The position numbers were made by a program, and so were the translations under genes. From contig NW_026622930.1 of NCBI RefSeq assembly GCF_023065955.2, positions 17,027,449 through 17,091,448 on the forward strand: a stretch of 64,000 bases of DNA. The letters run 5' to 3'. Each line of letters begins with the position of its first letter. Position 1 is the first letter of the stretch. Under the pieces are notes generated by a model. That model was given only the letters and a program-made list of their open reading frames with translations. It made no database searches and had not been told where the DNA came from. Source of the DNA: Ursus arctos (Eukaryota > Chordata > Mammalia > Carnivora > Ursidae). Of this stretch, positions 36,303 to 47,050 are shown in pieces.

Positions 36303-39300
36303 ACCCCGAAAAAACAAAACAAAACAAAAAAAAACCACATCAGGTCAGTTTTGACAAAGATTAAGAACCAGGAGAGAGTTTTGTTTTGTGTATCTCTTTC
36401 CCTTTGGGGCACAAAGAAACTGCTTTGCTTTCCCATGAACCTGGAAAATCATGGGCAAAACCATTCTCCTCATAGTCTAAAGTAATGTCTCCTTGTAGTA
36501 CCTTCAAGAAAAATGCTAAAAACAAAGATGCCAATGGAAGTTAACCACTTCATAGTCAAAAGTTGCACCGAGCTCTCTAGCTGAGGTTCCCCGAACTAGA
36601 ACAGCAACTGTTCTCTGTAACTTCCGTTTGGACTGGGTGTCCTGCTGGCCACCTGCAGAGCTGGTTCTCCCCAGAGGGGAAGGAAGTTGTGATCTTGTGA
36701 AATGACTAAGACCATCGGGATCTGCACTGATAGGAATTGGAGCCTTAGAATTAGCTACTTCATTAATAATTTTGCCAGACTCGTCACATTACGGAGTTTT
36801 TTTGGTGGTTGCTTTTGTTTTTACTTCAGGGAACATATCTAATATATTTTCAAGAAACATCCATATAATTAGAAATTGCATTATTTCTCATGCGATAGAG
36901 TGTTTTCCACGTCTCACACAGGGAAACTAGGCAGGGAAACACACTTTTTGTCTCTGCCTGTGGTTGTCTTTTGCGATGAGCTGTTAATGCGTTTGACAGT
37001 TTTGAGGGAAACCCGGTGGCTCTCTCTGTTCAAGCACACATCCCCAAACAAATAGGTATTAATGACAACCCATCGTATGAAGAACAATCAATAATATTGT
37101 GTGATCATGGCTATACCTTTTCCTTTTAGAATTGTCTCTGCACGGTGACACTTCCCTAGCTCTGAAAGTGGCTGTGTATGATCCGATCACCTTGTCTGGC
37201 CAAACGGCATCAAGCTCTTTATAAACCAGTCACTTATGTATGGCTTTGTTCACAGACTTGGTCTACACCTTTAACTGTGACTCTTGACTAATCTCAAAAT
37301 ACAAAACAATGACAGCAAAAGAGGCTCAAATACAGAGTAGAACACATTCCCGTGACTGAAAATGCCAATCAAAGCCTAATCCAACACCGATGGTTGGTTA
37401 TTCAGCAGTTTTCCTAAGACATATCAGACATTACAAATTCCATGATGTGCTTTCTATCCTGGTGTAAGTGCGAGCCCCAGGTATGCTATGATGAATGGGA
37501 GATTGATCTCAGTTTTAGCAGTCTCTGCCTCATTGTGTGCAAGACCAAAGTGAAACCTATAACTACATTCTATCTCTTCAGGAACATCTTCTAGCAAAGG
37601 AACCACTTCAGGTGACTAGGTCTTCATTGTAGCAGTTAAGCCCCCAATTATTCTATGAATCCCATAAGACATCATAGAAACCTCTCCAACATTGGTATTC
37701 TTGACCCAAAGCAAAAACGTTTCAGCAGCCAAATATCGTGCTGGGGTTATACACACAACAGAAACAAATGAGAATGATTATTTTGTGGATAAGAGAGAAA
37801 AAAATCCTCAAAAGTCAAAGTACCATCATTTGAACACATAGTTTTATCTACACAGCCAAGGGGAAGAGGACAGTGGAAGGGAATTATCCAGTTAAGTACA
37901 GAAAACCCCATGTCATTGTCCTGAATGTTAATGGCTTACTGTTACACGGATCACCTTCGCAGACTGTCTTGTCCCTTCGCTGTGTGGAATTAGCTTTAAA
38001 AAAGCAACAGCCAAAATTTGCTAGCTAATAGACTAAAATGGAAACCTAAGTCACTTTAGAATTAATTCAAATTAATTCGTAGCTAATTTCAGCTCAACTG
38101 ACTGCAGTTTTGATTCTTGCTTCTACAGCATTATAACTTCAGTTATATTTTCGGCTTACTCTGAGGGACAAAGGAGATTAAAACATATAAGTTGGGGGGT
38201 ACATTATTAAAGAAAATAAAGCTCTTACTATAAAGAAAAACTTGCATAGCATTTTATACCTAAACTTTTACAAAGAAGACACATCACAGTTCTATTCTGT
38301 TAAAAGTGAGGAAGAGAGAGAGAAAGCAAAAATGATTGTGACATTAACTTCATAGTTCCCTAAAAAATGGCCACTGGTAAAGGAAATATGCAAAACAGGG
38401 CAAAATTTGATTTTAAAAGGAATTTTCCAAGGGTGTGTGTTTCTTAGACAATGTATGCGATCGATAGCCCTTCTACATCTCAGGGATGAAGAGGAGTAAA
38501 TTATACGTACTTTGTGAAGACGGGCATTGCTTCGAAAATATCTAGAGTTAAGCACAGACATCCCTCCCTTCTCTATGCCCTCTGCTCTATGCCCCACTCT
38601 GCCAAGATTAGGGGAACAAGCCTGTGCTCCCTGACTTGTTCATTTTTCACTTATCCTGTTAATAAAAGGTTGATCATCCCTCCAAGATTCCCAAAGAAGA
38701 GGGATATCCGAGGCTGAAAAGGAATAAATGAAATTTCAAAAATGGAACAGGATCCAAGTCAGTCCAAGGTGGAGACTCAATATTGCTTTAAAAACAAATA
38801 CATTATTTCAGCCAGCTTCGATGTGTCCTCATAGAATTATTAGCACTGAAAATTAGTATACATTTTAAAGTGTAGAAGTATATATGGATATTTTGTGCAA
38901 CCAAGACTGGCATCTAAACTTTTCTTTCCAATTTTAAGCAGAGTGGGGAAAAAAAACAACCCAAACAAATGTAGCATAAACAGCTAATTACGAAAATATA
39001 TGTGAGGTGATTGGAAGACAAATTTGCAAGGGGGTAAAGGTATTAATTCAAGCTATTTCAACATGATACTAACACAGTCATTGATAAAGTAAAGCAGAAC
39101 CTCTGATCACTTGTTTTTGTCTAAATGGTATCAATAGTTTTTTAAATAACAAGTTCAGCATATTCCAAACACTAATCTCTTGTTGGTCTAAATATCATGT
39201 TGACATAGCTGCAGTGAATCTACCCAAATAATTCTCATTATCAAAAATAATTCCATTCAATATAATTCTTCCCGTTATTTTATTAGCCTCTTCTAAAAAA

Positions 39301-40165
39301 GTATTCTAGAATATATCTCTGTTGAATGTGATCAACCTGACATATAATTTGAATAGTAACACTTTTAAAGGGAGTTTTCTTACTGGAACATCCTATCTGT
39401 CCCTGAAGATGACCGAAATCAGACTAAAGTCTCTAACTCTGTTATCTCGTAGGGTCAGAGAAGCATGAGGAGGGATTTTTAAGCTCCCGGTCAGAAAGCC
39501 AACGCCCGGGTTTGAAGTTCTTTTCCAAACATGTCATTTGCTGGATTCCCCGGGTTGGGTTAACTTATCTTACAGGAACGGGCTTCCTCGTGATGCTTTT
39601 CTATATTTCCTGCTTTGGGTCAAATCAGGGTAACTATCTCCTTTCTTATATTTCAAGATTTTTAACTTCTCTTCCAGACCAGGAAATGCAGAAATAGCGT
39701 GAAGGTATCTGGGCCATTTCTTGTTTTACCCACAGCACTTAGCCTACCCTGATGAGTTCATTTGAATCTGCCCTTTCATCTGACCACGACTGTAAGAAAG
39801 GAATTTATTCTGACAGCTTCCACAGCAAAACGGTTAATGTGCGTCATGAGGAAGAATCACTCCGTCTTTTGCCTTGCGTTGGGTTCTCCTTGTACAACCC
39901 TGTACAGTACTTCAGCGACTATTTTTTTTTAAGATTTAAAAAGCAAAGAGTTACAAAACTGTTTGTAATTAACTTGAAATAGAAAAGATAGCACTTTTTT
40001 TTTAAATCCCATTATATAGTACACCGTATAAATTACAGAGTATTCAAATGCACAAATGCATCTGGGTAACATTTATCAAATGTAATTCGCGTGTCTCTAT
40101 GTGCACACACGTGTGTGTTCTCGAGCGTCTTACTGTCCGCCTTCCTAACGCCGGGCCTCTGGCTG
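34300..40165 (-). other. FLRT2: FLRT2 3' UTR and proximal downstream region (right part surely UTR, left limit unknown)
   Basis: The stop codon is TGA at 40166-40168, and the coding exon should continue into the 3' UTR leftwards. The first few hundred bases (about 39900-40165) match what I recall of the mammalian FLRT2 3' UTR. AATAAA signals on the minus strand occur at 39804-39809, 39279-39284, 35055-35060, 34768-34773 and 34026-34031; which one is used cannot be told here. The interval is AT-rich, unusually poor in recognisable repeats and holds no other gene. It contains a (GT)n run at about 35979-36012 and an (AAAAC)n stretch at 36272-36335. Confidence 0.6.
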
Positions 40166-42148
40166 TCACGTGTGGCAGTGCTCCAGATCCGGCACGCTGC
40201 TGTTGCAGTATCGCATGTTGTTGGAGATATGGCAGTCTGTGTAATTAATGCCCCCATTTGGGGTGTAAATGGGCTGCAGTCTGAAATCTCCTTTAAGGAG
40301 CTGATCGTTATTTAAGGAGACGATCTGAAAGCTGGTTTCGGTCATCTCCAGGATGGAATTGTCCTTCTTGGTGCCCGCCTCGCAATAGTCATCTTTCCGC
40401 CGGCCCCGGTTGTACTTCCACTTCTGGGACGTGTAGCGCCCCTTTTTGTGCATGTGCCAGCAAAAGACACTGAGCAAGACCACGAGCACGAATATCACCG
40501 CGCCCCCGATCAGGCCCGCCAGCAGAAAAGGGGAGCCCATGCTGTGGGAAGTCGTCTGCTCGTGGCTGGAAGCAGTGTTGCTGCCATTGTTCAAATAGGA
40601 GGCGTGCGTGGTGGCCTCAGAACAGACGGTCTCTTCCACAGCTCGGTAGTTAAAAGCATCCAGTGGCACCAAACAAATCCGATAGGTGGATCTGGGCTCC
40701 AAGTTAACCAGGCTCAAGTGCTGCTTCTCGCCGCTGACTATGCGTTCCTGAACGATGCCGCCGACTAAACTGTGGCCCATTTTCACCCACGTGAGTTTGT
40801 ACGCCATCACGGTAAAGAGAGAGAGCCAGCTGACTTGAATGGACGTGTCATTCACGAAATGGATGGAGAGTTGGATCCGTTCCGCGGTAGGCGGGGTCCC
40901 CCTTTCTCTGCCATCCCAGTCAGGAATCGTGGGCAGTCTGGCGGTGGTGGGAGTCAGGGGTGTATAGCTTCTGCTGGGGCTTGGGACAGAGAGGGTTGGA
41001 GGCTGCGTGGTTGGAGAGGCTGTACTTGGGGCCGGGGTAAAGACAGGCAGCCCGGGGGTGGTGGTGGGGCACGACAACAGATTCATATTCAGCTCCCTGA
41101 CAGCCATCCCCCGGACTTGCTCGGGCCCTTGGCACATGAAACCTCGCACGTTGAGAGATGAAGGGATGTACTTGAGCCATTCCGTGACCCACTTAATGCT
41201 GCAGTCACAAAACCAGGGGTTATTCCGAGCAGTGAGCTGCTTCAGGTTGGAGAGATTATCAAAGACCCCTTGAGTCAACATGCGCAGTTGGTTGTTGGAG
41301 ATGTCCAGCCGTTCCAGCTTGCGCAGATTGGAGAAGGCTGTCAAAGGGATGTGGTTGATCTGGTTGTCCTGCAGGTAGAGCCTGATCAGATGTGTACCTG
41401 GGAGATCGGGAGGGGGGCGGGAGAGTGAATTCCGAACAATGGAAAACTCCTTGAGCTTGGTGAGATGGCTGAAGGTGCCCTCGGCGATGCCCTTGTTGGT
41501 CAGGAGGTTGCCGTCCACGATCAGACGCTCCAAGCTCGTGAGGTTCTGAAAGGCCATGTCTGATATGACAGCAATTCGATTTTCATCCACTCTCAGCTCT
41601 TGCAAATCCATAGGAAGCCCCACAGGCACACTGCTCAGGTGATTCTTGGATAGAAACAACAGTTTGAGGCTAATAGCCTCCCGGAAGGCCCCGTCTTCCA
41701 CCCCCACTGTGGATATCGAGTTGTCATCCAGGTGAAGCTCCTCGAGCTTCAAGAGCTGGGCCAGAGCAGCCCGGGAAATGGTCTGAATGTTGTTTTCCTG
41801 CAAATGGAGAACTCTGACGTTCTTGGGAAGGTTCATGGGGAATTCATCCAGTTGGTTGCCGTAAAGGTAGACCGTGTGCACGGACCGGACGTTGTGCAGT
41901 TCTGCAGGAAATCCAGCATTATTAATTTGGTTGTTGTGGAGGTAGAGTACGGTTACGCCCTCCGGGATCCCAAGAGGCACTGAGGTCAAGCTTCGTTCAT
42001 TACAGTAGACAAAGTTCCTATCGCAGCGGCACACGCTAGGGCACGCCAAGATTTTTGACACTTGTGAGTACAGCCCCAGGGAGATGAGAAGCCAAGATTT
42101 CAGGAAAAAAGCCCCATGGCTGGGCCACTGTGTGGTCTGCAGGCCCAT
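40166..42148 (-). CDS. FLRT2: Fibronectin leucine-rich transmembrane protein 2 (complete, single coding exon)
   Basis: Intact 660-residue type I membrane protein, recognised by near-identity along its length to mammalian FLRT2, whose usual length is also 660. Signal peptide about 1-35, with cleavage likely before the LRRNT cysteines (C36, C40, C42, C49). About ten leucine-rich repeats cover 60-305, followed by an LRRCT with C314, C316, C339 and C360. A Pro/Thr/Ser-rich linker spans about 361-418, a fibronectin III domain about 420-515, a membrane helix about 541-563 and a cytoplasmic tail 564-660 that begins with basic residues and ends EHCHT. N-glycosylation sequons are at N202, N298, N433 and N521. 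Family knowledge: FLRTs act at the cell surface in adhesion, axon repulsion and synapse formation through UNC5 receptors and latrophilins, and they modulate FGF receptor signalling. The start is chosen because the ATG lies just inside a splice acceptor and is followed directly by the signal peptide. No frameshift or missing cysteine is seen. Confidence 0.98.
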   Translation of the reverse strand: MGLQTTQWPSHGAFFLKSWLLISLGLYSQVSKILACPSVCRCDRNFVYCNERSLTSVPLGIPEGVTVLYLHNNQINNAGFPAELHNVRSVHTVYLYGNQLDEFPMNLPKNVRVLHLQENNIQTISRAALAQLLKLEELHLDDNSISTVGVEDGAFREAISLKLLFLSKNHLSSVPVGLPMDLQELRVDENRIAVISDMAFQNLTSLERLIVDGNLLTNKGIAEGTFSHLTKLKEFSIVRNSLSRPPPDLPGTHLIRLYLQDNQINHIPLTAFSNLRKLERLDISNNQLRMLTQGVFDNLSNLKQLTARNNPWFCDCSIKWVTEWLKYIPSSLNVRGFMCQGPEQVRGMAVRELNMNLLSCPTTTPGLPVFTPAPSTASPTTQPPTLSVPSPSRSYTPLTPTTARLPTIPDWDGRERGTPPTAERIQLSIHFVNDTSIQVSWLSLFTVMAYKLTWVKMGHSLVGGIVQERIVSGEKQHLSLVNLEPRSTYRICLVPLDAFNYRAVEETVCSEATTHASYLNNGSNTASSHEQTTSHSMGSPFLLAGLIGGAVIFVLVVLLSVFCWHMHKKGRYTSQKWKYNRGRRKDDYCEAGTKKDNSILEMTETSFQIVSLNNDQLLKGDFRLQPIYTPNGGINYTDCHISNNMRYCNSSVPDLEHCHT

Positions 42149-42200
42149 TTCTGAAGCACAGAAACAAAATACAAGGTGGTGGGGAAAGTAAAAAGAGAAA
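42149..42200 (-). promoter_or_regulatory. FLRT2: Splice acceptor and polypyrimidine tract of the FLRT2 coding exon
   Basis: On the minus strand a pyrimidine-rich stretch ends in TTTCTGTGCTTCAG, with the AG at 42151-42152. The exon then begins with two A residues and the ATG. A possible branch-point A lies at 42189 (context TTTTACTTT), about 37 bases upstream of the AG. Known FLRT genes have untranslated 5' exon(s) joined to one coding exon, which fits this layout. Assigning the upstream sequence to an intron is therefore an inference from the acceptor and the family structure. No donor or first exon is visible up to 64000. Confidence 0.85.
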
Positions 42201-42203
42201 AAA

Positions 42204-42205
<2 letters not shown>

Positions 42206-42238
<33 letters not shown>
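42206..42238. repeat. (TA)n microsatellite in the FLRT2 intron near the acceptor
   Basis: About 15 TA units run from 42209 to 42238, starting roughly 57 bases upstream of the acceptor AG. Such runs vary in length between individuals. This one lies just beyond the expected branch-point zone. Confidence 0.95.
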
Positions 42239-42239
<1 letters not shown>

Positions 42240-42365
42240 CAAAACCAAAATGACTGGACAGGGTTCTGTTAAAGTCCAGAACTCCAACTAGAGGAAAAGT
42301 CTCGAAGGCCTGTGGTCTCTGGTCTTATCAACCTGTGTTGTCTTCTTTGTTACTGTCCTCCATGT

Positions 42366-42367
<2 letters not shown>

Positions 42368-42402
<35 letters not shown>
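42368..42402. repeat. 35-base homopolymer A run (poly-T on the FLRT2 sense strand)
   Basis: An uninterrupted run of 35 A on the plus strand, about 217 bases upstream of the FLRT2 acceptor. No SINE or L1 body is attached on its left side, so it is either an orphan retroposon tail or a simple repeat. Its length is prone to assembly error. Confidence 0.95.
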
Positions 42403-42405
<3 letters not shown>

Positions 42406-43077
42406 ATAGGGAGATTTTTTTCTACACAGGCAATGAGTGAAGCCAAGTTATCAGCGGTCACCAGGGGCCCAAGTGGGCAGGCAGAACTAGAACTCCCTTC
42501 TCGTGTTGTAGATCAGGTCGGTGGTGATCAGACTCTGAACTTCTTGGTTAAGCTCAATCTGCAATCTGTTGTAGGAAAGCAAAGAGAAAAAAGTCAGTTA
42601 AGGGTTGGAATGGATGAAGTGCTGACCTGACTCTTCACCCTTCAAGAACAATGTGTCTGGGACCAAATGACCAGACGCAAGGAGTTGGTGTGAAGTGATG
42701 TTTTAAGTAACAATAATTTAGTTGAAAAGGTATTCAAGAAAGGAATATGATTCTATTATCTGATCTTCAAAGGAAAACCATACTGTTGCCTCTCACCCTC
42801 AGTGACCCTACTGAGACTTTTACATCCCAAGCAGTACCTTCTCTTAAATATCCATTTGCATATCCAAATAGAAAGTTGCAAGGCACACTGTTGAGTCCAC
42901 TGAATCCATAATGATAATCACCTACAACTCCAACCGATCACATCTTGTCTCAAGATGACACAAGTGACTGAGTAAGAAATACAATTTGAGGGCACACTTG
43001 TGAAACCCTTTCTAGTTATAAATAAACAAATGCAAGATAGGGACTGATAAAGTCGTTTAAAAAGATATGTCCTTTTG

Positions 43078-43410
43078 GTACGATGCTAAGCGAAATTCAG
43101 TCAGTCAGAGAAAGAGAAATACCATACGATTTCACTCACATGTGGAACTTAAGAAACAAAATAGATGAACATTGGGGAAGCGAAGGAAAAATAAAACAAG
43201 AGGAAAATTGAGAAGGAGGCAAAGAATAAGAGATGCTGAACTCTAGGAAACAAACAAGGGTGCTGGAGGGGAGGTGGGTAGGGGGATGGGGTAACTGGGG
43301 GATGGCATTAAGGAGGGCATGTGAAGGAATGGGCACTGGGTGTTGTATGCAACTGATGAATCACTAAATTCTACCTCTGAAACTAACCAAAAAATAAATA
43401 AAATTTTTAA
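43078..43410 (+). mobile_element. Truncated carnivore L1 3' end with near-perfect target duplication
   Basis: Contains 'gattaagcgaaa'-type start 'gatgctaagcgaaattcagt', 'gatttcactcacatgtggaa', 'gcactgggtgttgtatgcaa' and an AATAAATAAAA tail. The 19-base flanks aaaaagatatgtccttttg (43059-43077) and aaaaagatgtgtccttttg (43411-43429) differ at one base. It lies within about 1 kb of the FLRT2 acceptor and is antisense to FLRT2. Confidence 0.96.
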
Positions 43411-43429
43411 AAAAAGATGTGTCCTTTTG

Positions 43430-44481
43430 ATCTGACACTGTGAGGAAGACGAATAAAAGTAATGCCCAGAAGCATGCATGAAGGCAGACAGAGGATTTCT
43501 CTTCCCCACTTTTCACCTCTATCTCATCTTTGTCTTTCTCCAAAATAGCTTATGCTCGATTTACCAAGGAGAACGACTAAACTCCAGTCCATGATACGTT
43601 TCTGTTTATTCCCTCGTTCGGGACCTCCAGGTACACATGAGATACACTCTTCTGACCCCCTTGAGAGCTGCCAAGCTCATGATTTGGAATCAGTTGTTTC
43701 TCAACTCTATTACCTTCCTCCCATCTGTGAGGATTTTTTTTTTTTTTCTTATTTTTCAAGAAGGACCTTCAGCAGACTGAAATGACAGAAGACCCAGTTA
43801 GGGAAGTAAAGGCAATCCACAGAGAGTAATCATGCCTCCTGTTCCAGAACGTGTCTGTCTGTTTTTAGATCAGAGAGGTAAAACAGTTAATTGAAAGGTG
43901 CCAGATTTGATTTCCTTACAAAATAAGCTAACATGACAGGACATGGCAAGCTATGAGTTTCTTAATTCTCACCAACAGACAGAAACTCAAAACAACTTAT
44001 ATCTAGAAGCACAGAGGAACTATTTGAAATTGTTCCCTTAGCTATCTTTAGAAACATAATTAAAAAAAGAAAAAAAAAACACTATAAATGCTTTTTAAGT
44101 GTCAAGGACATTGTAAATTTGTTCTACAACTTAAAAAAAAAAAAGTGAACCAACTAAAAAAATGCCTCTCATGACCTGAAACAGTAAAACGCATGTTTTA
44201 TTGTCCAAAAACTTTAAAACGAAGGAGCAGGGATAGGGAATCTTTGTCTAGGAAAAAACAGACTGAGCTATGATATTTATTTATTAAGAATGAAACATTA
44301 ATTTGTTAAAACTTACAAATATACATTTTAACACTAGACAGGAGCCATCTCCCCACTCCAGCAAAAATCCCCATATCTGCTTAAAAATAATTTATAATAC
44401 AACTGAGATAGTATAGGAAAAATGAGTTTAATGTCATCAGCCTGATGTCATCCTTAGCTCAGATTTCAAATTTTTAAACCA
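43430..44481. other. Intronic stretch, nothing recognised
   Basis: Unique AT-rich sequence with short homopolymer runs. No gene or named repeat. Confidence 0.45.
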
Positions 44482-44640
44482 TCTCAGTGTTCCCTAACAG
44501 CTTCCTACTCAAGGGTCATCCTGGTCCAGGAGAGAGAGCTTGACCTGAGAAGTTGTTGGAAAGGTGGAATTTGCATGTTAGCAAGAACCTAGGGTGTGCG
44601 TGTGAAAATTTGAGAGGCATTGCCCTAAACACTGTAACAT
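44482..44640 (+). mobile_element. MER5-like hAT-Charlie DNA transposon remnant
   Basis: The order 'gtcatcctggtccaggagag', 'gaatttgcatgttagcaaga', 'acctagggtg' and 'gaaaatttgagaggcattgc' resembles the 3' half of MER5A. It is non-autonomous and long inactive. Confidence 0.5.
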
Positions 44641-45944
44641 CTTATTGAATCATTCAGACGTTTTCCTTTATTAAATATAAAACAAATGCAAGAGCATGTC
44701 AGATGTCTCCTTAGGAAGAGTAAAAGCATAAGGCATACTGACCACTTTAGTCCCCGGGAGATAGTCTTAAATTACATCTTAGACATAAATGACATCTTGT
44801 AGGTGGAGTAGTGCGATGACTATACCACCCACTTGGCCTCAACAGATCCTTGAAAATGTATGCCTGAGTGACAAGCACTAATGCCCAGTAGGAGCTTAGA
44901 AAGTTATTTGTCACCAGGGGAGCCCACTTGATAAAGCAGGATTTATTTAAGAACAAACATTTGTTTGGTGCTATCCGCATTTACTCTCCACAGGAGGTAG
45001 GAAAGTGAGACCGAAGGAATAGAACGTAACACAGTTTCAGTATTCCACAGGCATCTTCAGCATGTGATACCAGCACACAATAAATAGAATTTCTGAAGAG
45101 AGAAAAACAGCTGCTCCAGGGTTCTCAGTTCCTAAATAAAAAGAATAGATGTTTCTTAACTGCGCTTTACAAGCCAAGTTTTAAGGCCCTGGAAACAATG
45201 AGCTAATACTTGAGGATGACAGAATTTACTTAGAAAGTTCATCAACTAACAACCTCAAAGCAATAATCGCTGGGAGCTAACAAAGTACTCAGGTGTTGGA
45301 CCTGGAGACTGTCATGCTTCCAGGATACACATTTTCCATTTGCCTGCCCTGCCCTCTGTAAGGAGGAGAAAAGCCCCATCAGCCCATCCGTTGCCCCAGG
45401 CCTTGCTCTCTTGCTGATGTACCCTACTTAGGAGTGCTGTCCGTAATCATCTACGAAGAGGATGTGGTCCTGAAGAAATCCTCTAATAGGATTACATGGG
45501 ACAAACTGTCACTGTTTATCCACCTTAACAGAAGAAAAGTCCCATTGAGATCACAATGTGCTGATCAGCTATGACAACGTCAATTCTGAATGAAAACAAA
45601 CTCTCAGGGTTTGCTTTGAACTTCTTGAGAATGCCACAAAATGACAGCAAATAGCAGATTCGTTGTAATCCTTGGATCAACGACGGCCTATATGTGTCAG
45701 CCAATATACTGCGTCTTTATGCAAATTAGCGTAAGTGTAAAATCACAAACATGTAGGCAATAGTGACTCTATTTTTTTCATTTAAGCAGGCTAAAATTTC
45801 CTCTATATTTTCAGTGCTAATTCCTACTGAATACCGAGAGCAGAAATGCTTTCAGACCTTAAGCCGGAGACTCTATTCAGAAAGAAACCGATAGAGTGGA
45901 ATGCTCAAAAGCATAGCCCCCGAGGTCTCCTCCTACCTCGGACA
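44641..45944. other. Intronic stretch, nothing recognised
   Basis: About 1.3 kb of mixed unique sequence. No gene or clear repeat; CpGs are slightly more frequent near 45830-45940. Confidence 0.4.
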
Positions 45945-46110
45945 TGGAGTAGCCACAGGATCTTGACCTTTCATACCTTCCTTCCCTCGCCTGAAAAATT
46001 AGGATAATAATAGTTCAACTCACAGTATTCATAAGAAAATTCAATAAGGTAGTATTTCTCATGATGCTTGACACAGGCAAGAACATAATAAATATAAACT
46101 GTTATTCTCT
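45945..46110 (+). repeat. MIR, plus orientation
   Basis: Contains 'gcctgaaaaattaggataat', 'aatagttcaactcacagtat' and 'gcttgacacaggcaagaaca', in forward MIR order. Confidence 0.6.
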
Positions 46111-46194
46111 CCCTAATTATTTTTATGTTATCCAAAGAGGTAAACTCCAACGTGTACTCAAAAAAACCCACCAAGTTCTATACCTTTCCATATA

Positions 46195-46345
46195 CTCCAG
46201 AATTTCTCAACCTCATCACTATTGACATTTTGGGCTGGATAATTCTGTGTGGGGCTGCCATAAGCATCCAAAAATGTTTTCAGACATTGTCATACATATG
46301 TCCTCTGGGGTGACAAAATCACCCCACGAACCACTGACCCACACC
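46195..46345 (-). mobile_element. MER20-like hAT-Charlie DNA transposon remnant
   Basis: Contains 'gaatttctcaacctcatcac' followed by 'attgacattttgggctggat', then 'tgttttcagacattgtcata' and 'ccactgacc', the reversed MER20 layout with its central part deleted. Confidence 0.75.
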
Positions 46346-46389
46346 ATTTTATGAGTACCTTAGAAGATTAGCATTATTATTCTAATTTT

Positions 46390-46599
46390 TTTTTAAATTA
46401 TTTATTTATTTATTTACTTATTTATTTGACAGAGAGAGAGAGAGCCAGTGAGAGAGGGAACACAAGCAGGGGGAGTGGGAGAGGAAGAAGCAGGCTCCCA
46501 GCAGAGCAAGGAGCCCAATGTGGGGCTAGATCCCAGGACCCTGGGATCACGCCCTGAGCCGAAGGCAGATGTCCAATGACTGAGCCACCCAGGCGCCCC
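46390..46599 (-). mobile_element. CAN-SINE, minus orientation, with perfect target duplication
   Basis: Reversed tail of ATTT units, TTGACAGAGAGAGAGAG, a body with 'gatcccaggaccctgggatc' and a head ending GAGCCACCCAGGCGCCCC. The 15-base duplication tattattctaatttt is at 46375-46389 and 46600-46614. It lies in the FLRT2 intron in the same orientation as the gene. Confidence 0.97.
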
Positions 46600-46707
46600 T
46601 ATTATTCTAATTTTATAGAAGAAATTGAACATCGGTTTCTAATAAGCAGAACCTAAAAATGTTTCTTGCCACGGACACCAAAAAAGCATGAAAATGTAAC
46701 ATGTTTT

Positions 46708-47050
46708 TCATTCATTTATTCAACCAATATTTGTTGGGCACTAGAATGAGGATACAGTCTGAGGTAGAACTGATGTGGGTTTGGCTTCATGAGCTTGACG
46801 AAAGTCAGTGAGGGGAGAGAAATGAATAAGCAGGGAATTATGGTACTATGTAAAATGTTCTGATCTTAGGGTATCAGAGAATTACGTTACTGAGTGAGGA
46901 GCTCTAACCTAGTCCCTGGCGTATCAGGAAAAACACTGCAGGACAAAGATTGTCTATGTGATGATCTGAAGGGTAAAAAGGTGCAAGCAAGGGAAGAAAT
47001 TCCAGAAGTGTTGCACACGGACCCAAGCTGGTTGTGATATGGATCAAGAG
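46708..47050 (-). mobile_element. L2 3'-end fragment, minus orientation
   Basis: Starts 'cattcatttattcaaccaat' then 'atttgttgggcactagaa', the reversed L2 3' terminus, and continues to 'gtgcaagcaagggaagaaat' near the expected distance. Diverged. Confidence 0.6.

Noticed and set aside
40448..41273. Open frames of 88-129 codons on the plus strand opposite FLRT2 (for example 40772-41161)
   Set aside because: They are antisense shadows of the conserved, GC-richer FLRT2 coding sequence; no domain, and their composition mirrors the LRR and FN3 codons.
42364..42630. 88-codon frame beginning with a lysine run
   Set aside because: The start is the poly-A homopolymer; no domain follows and it is antisense to the FLRT2 intron.
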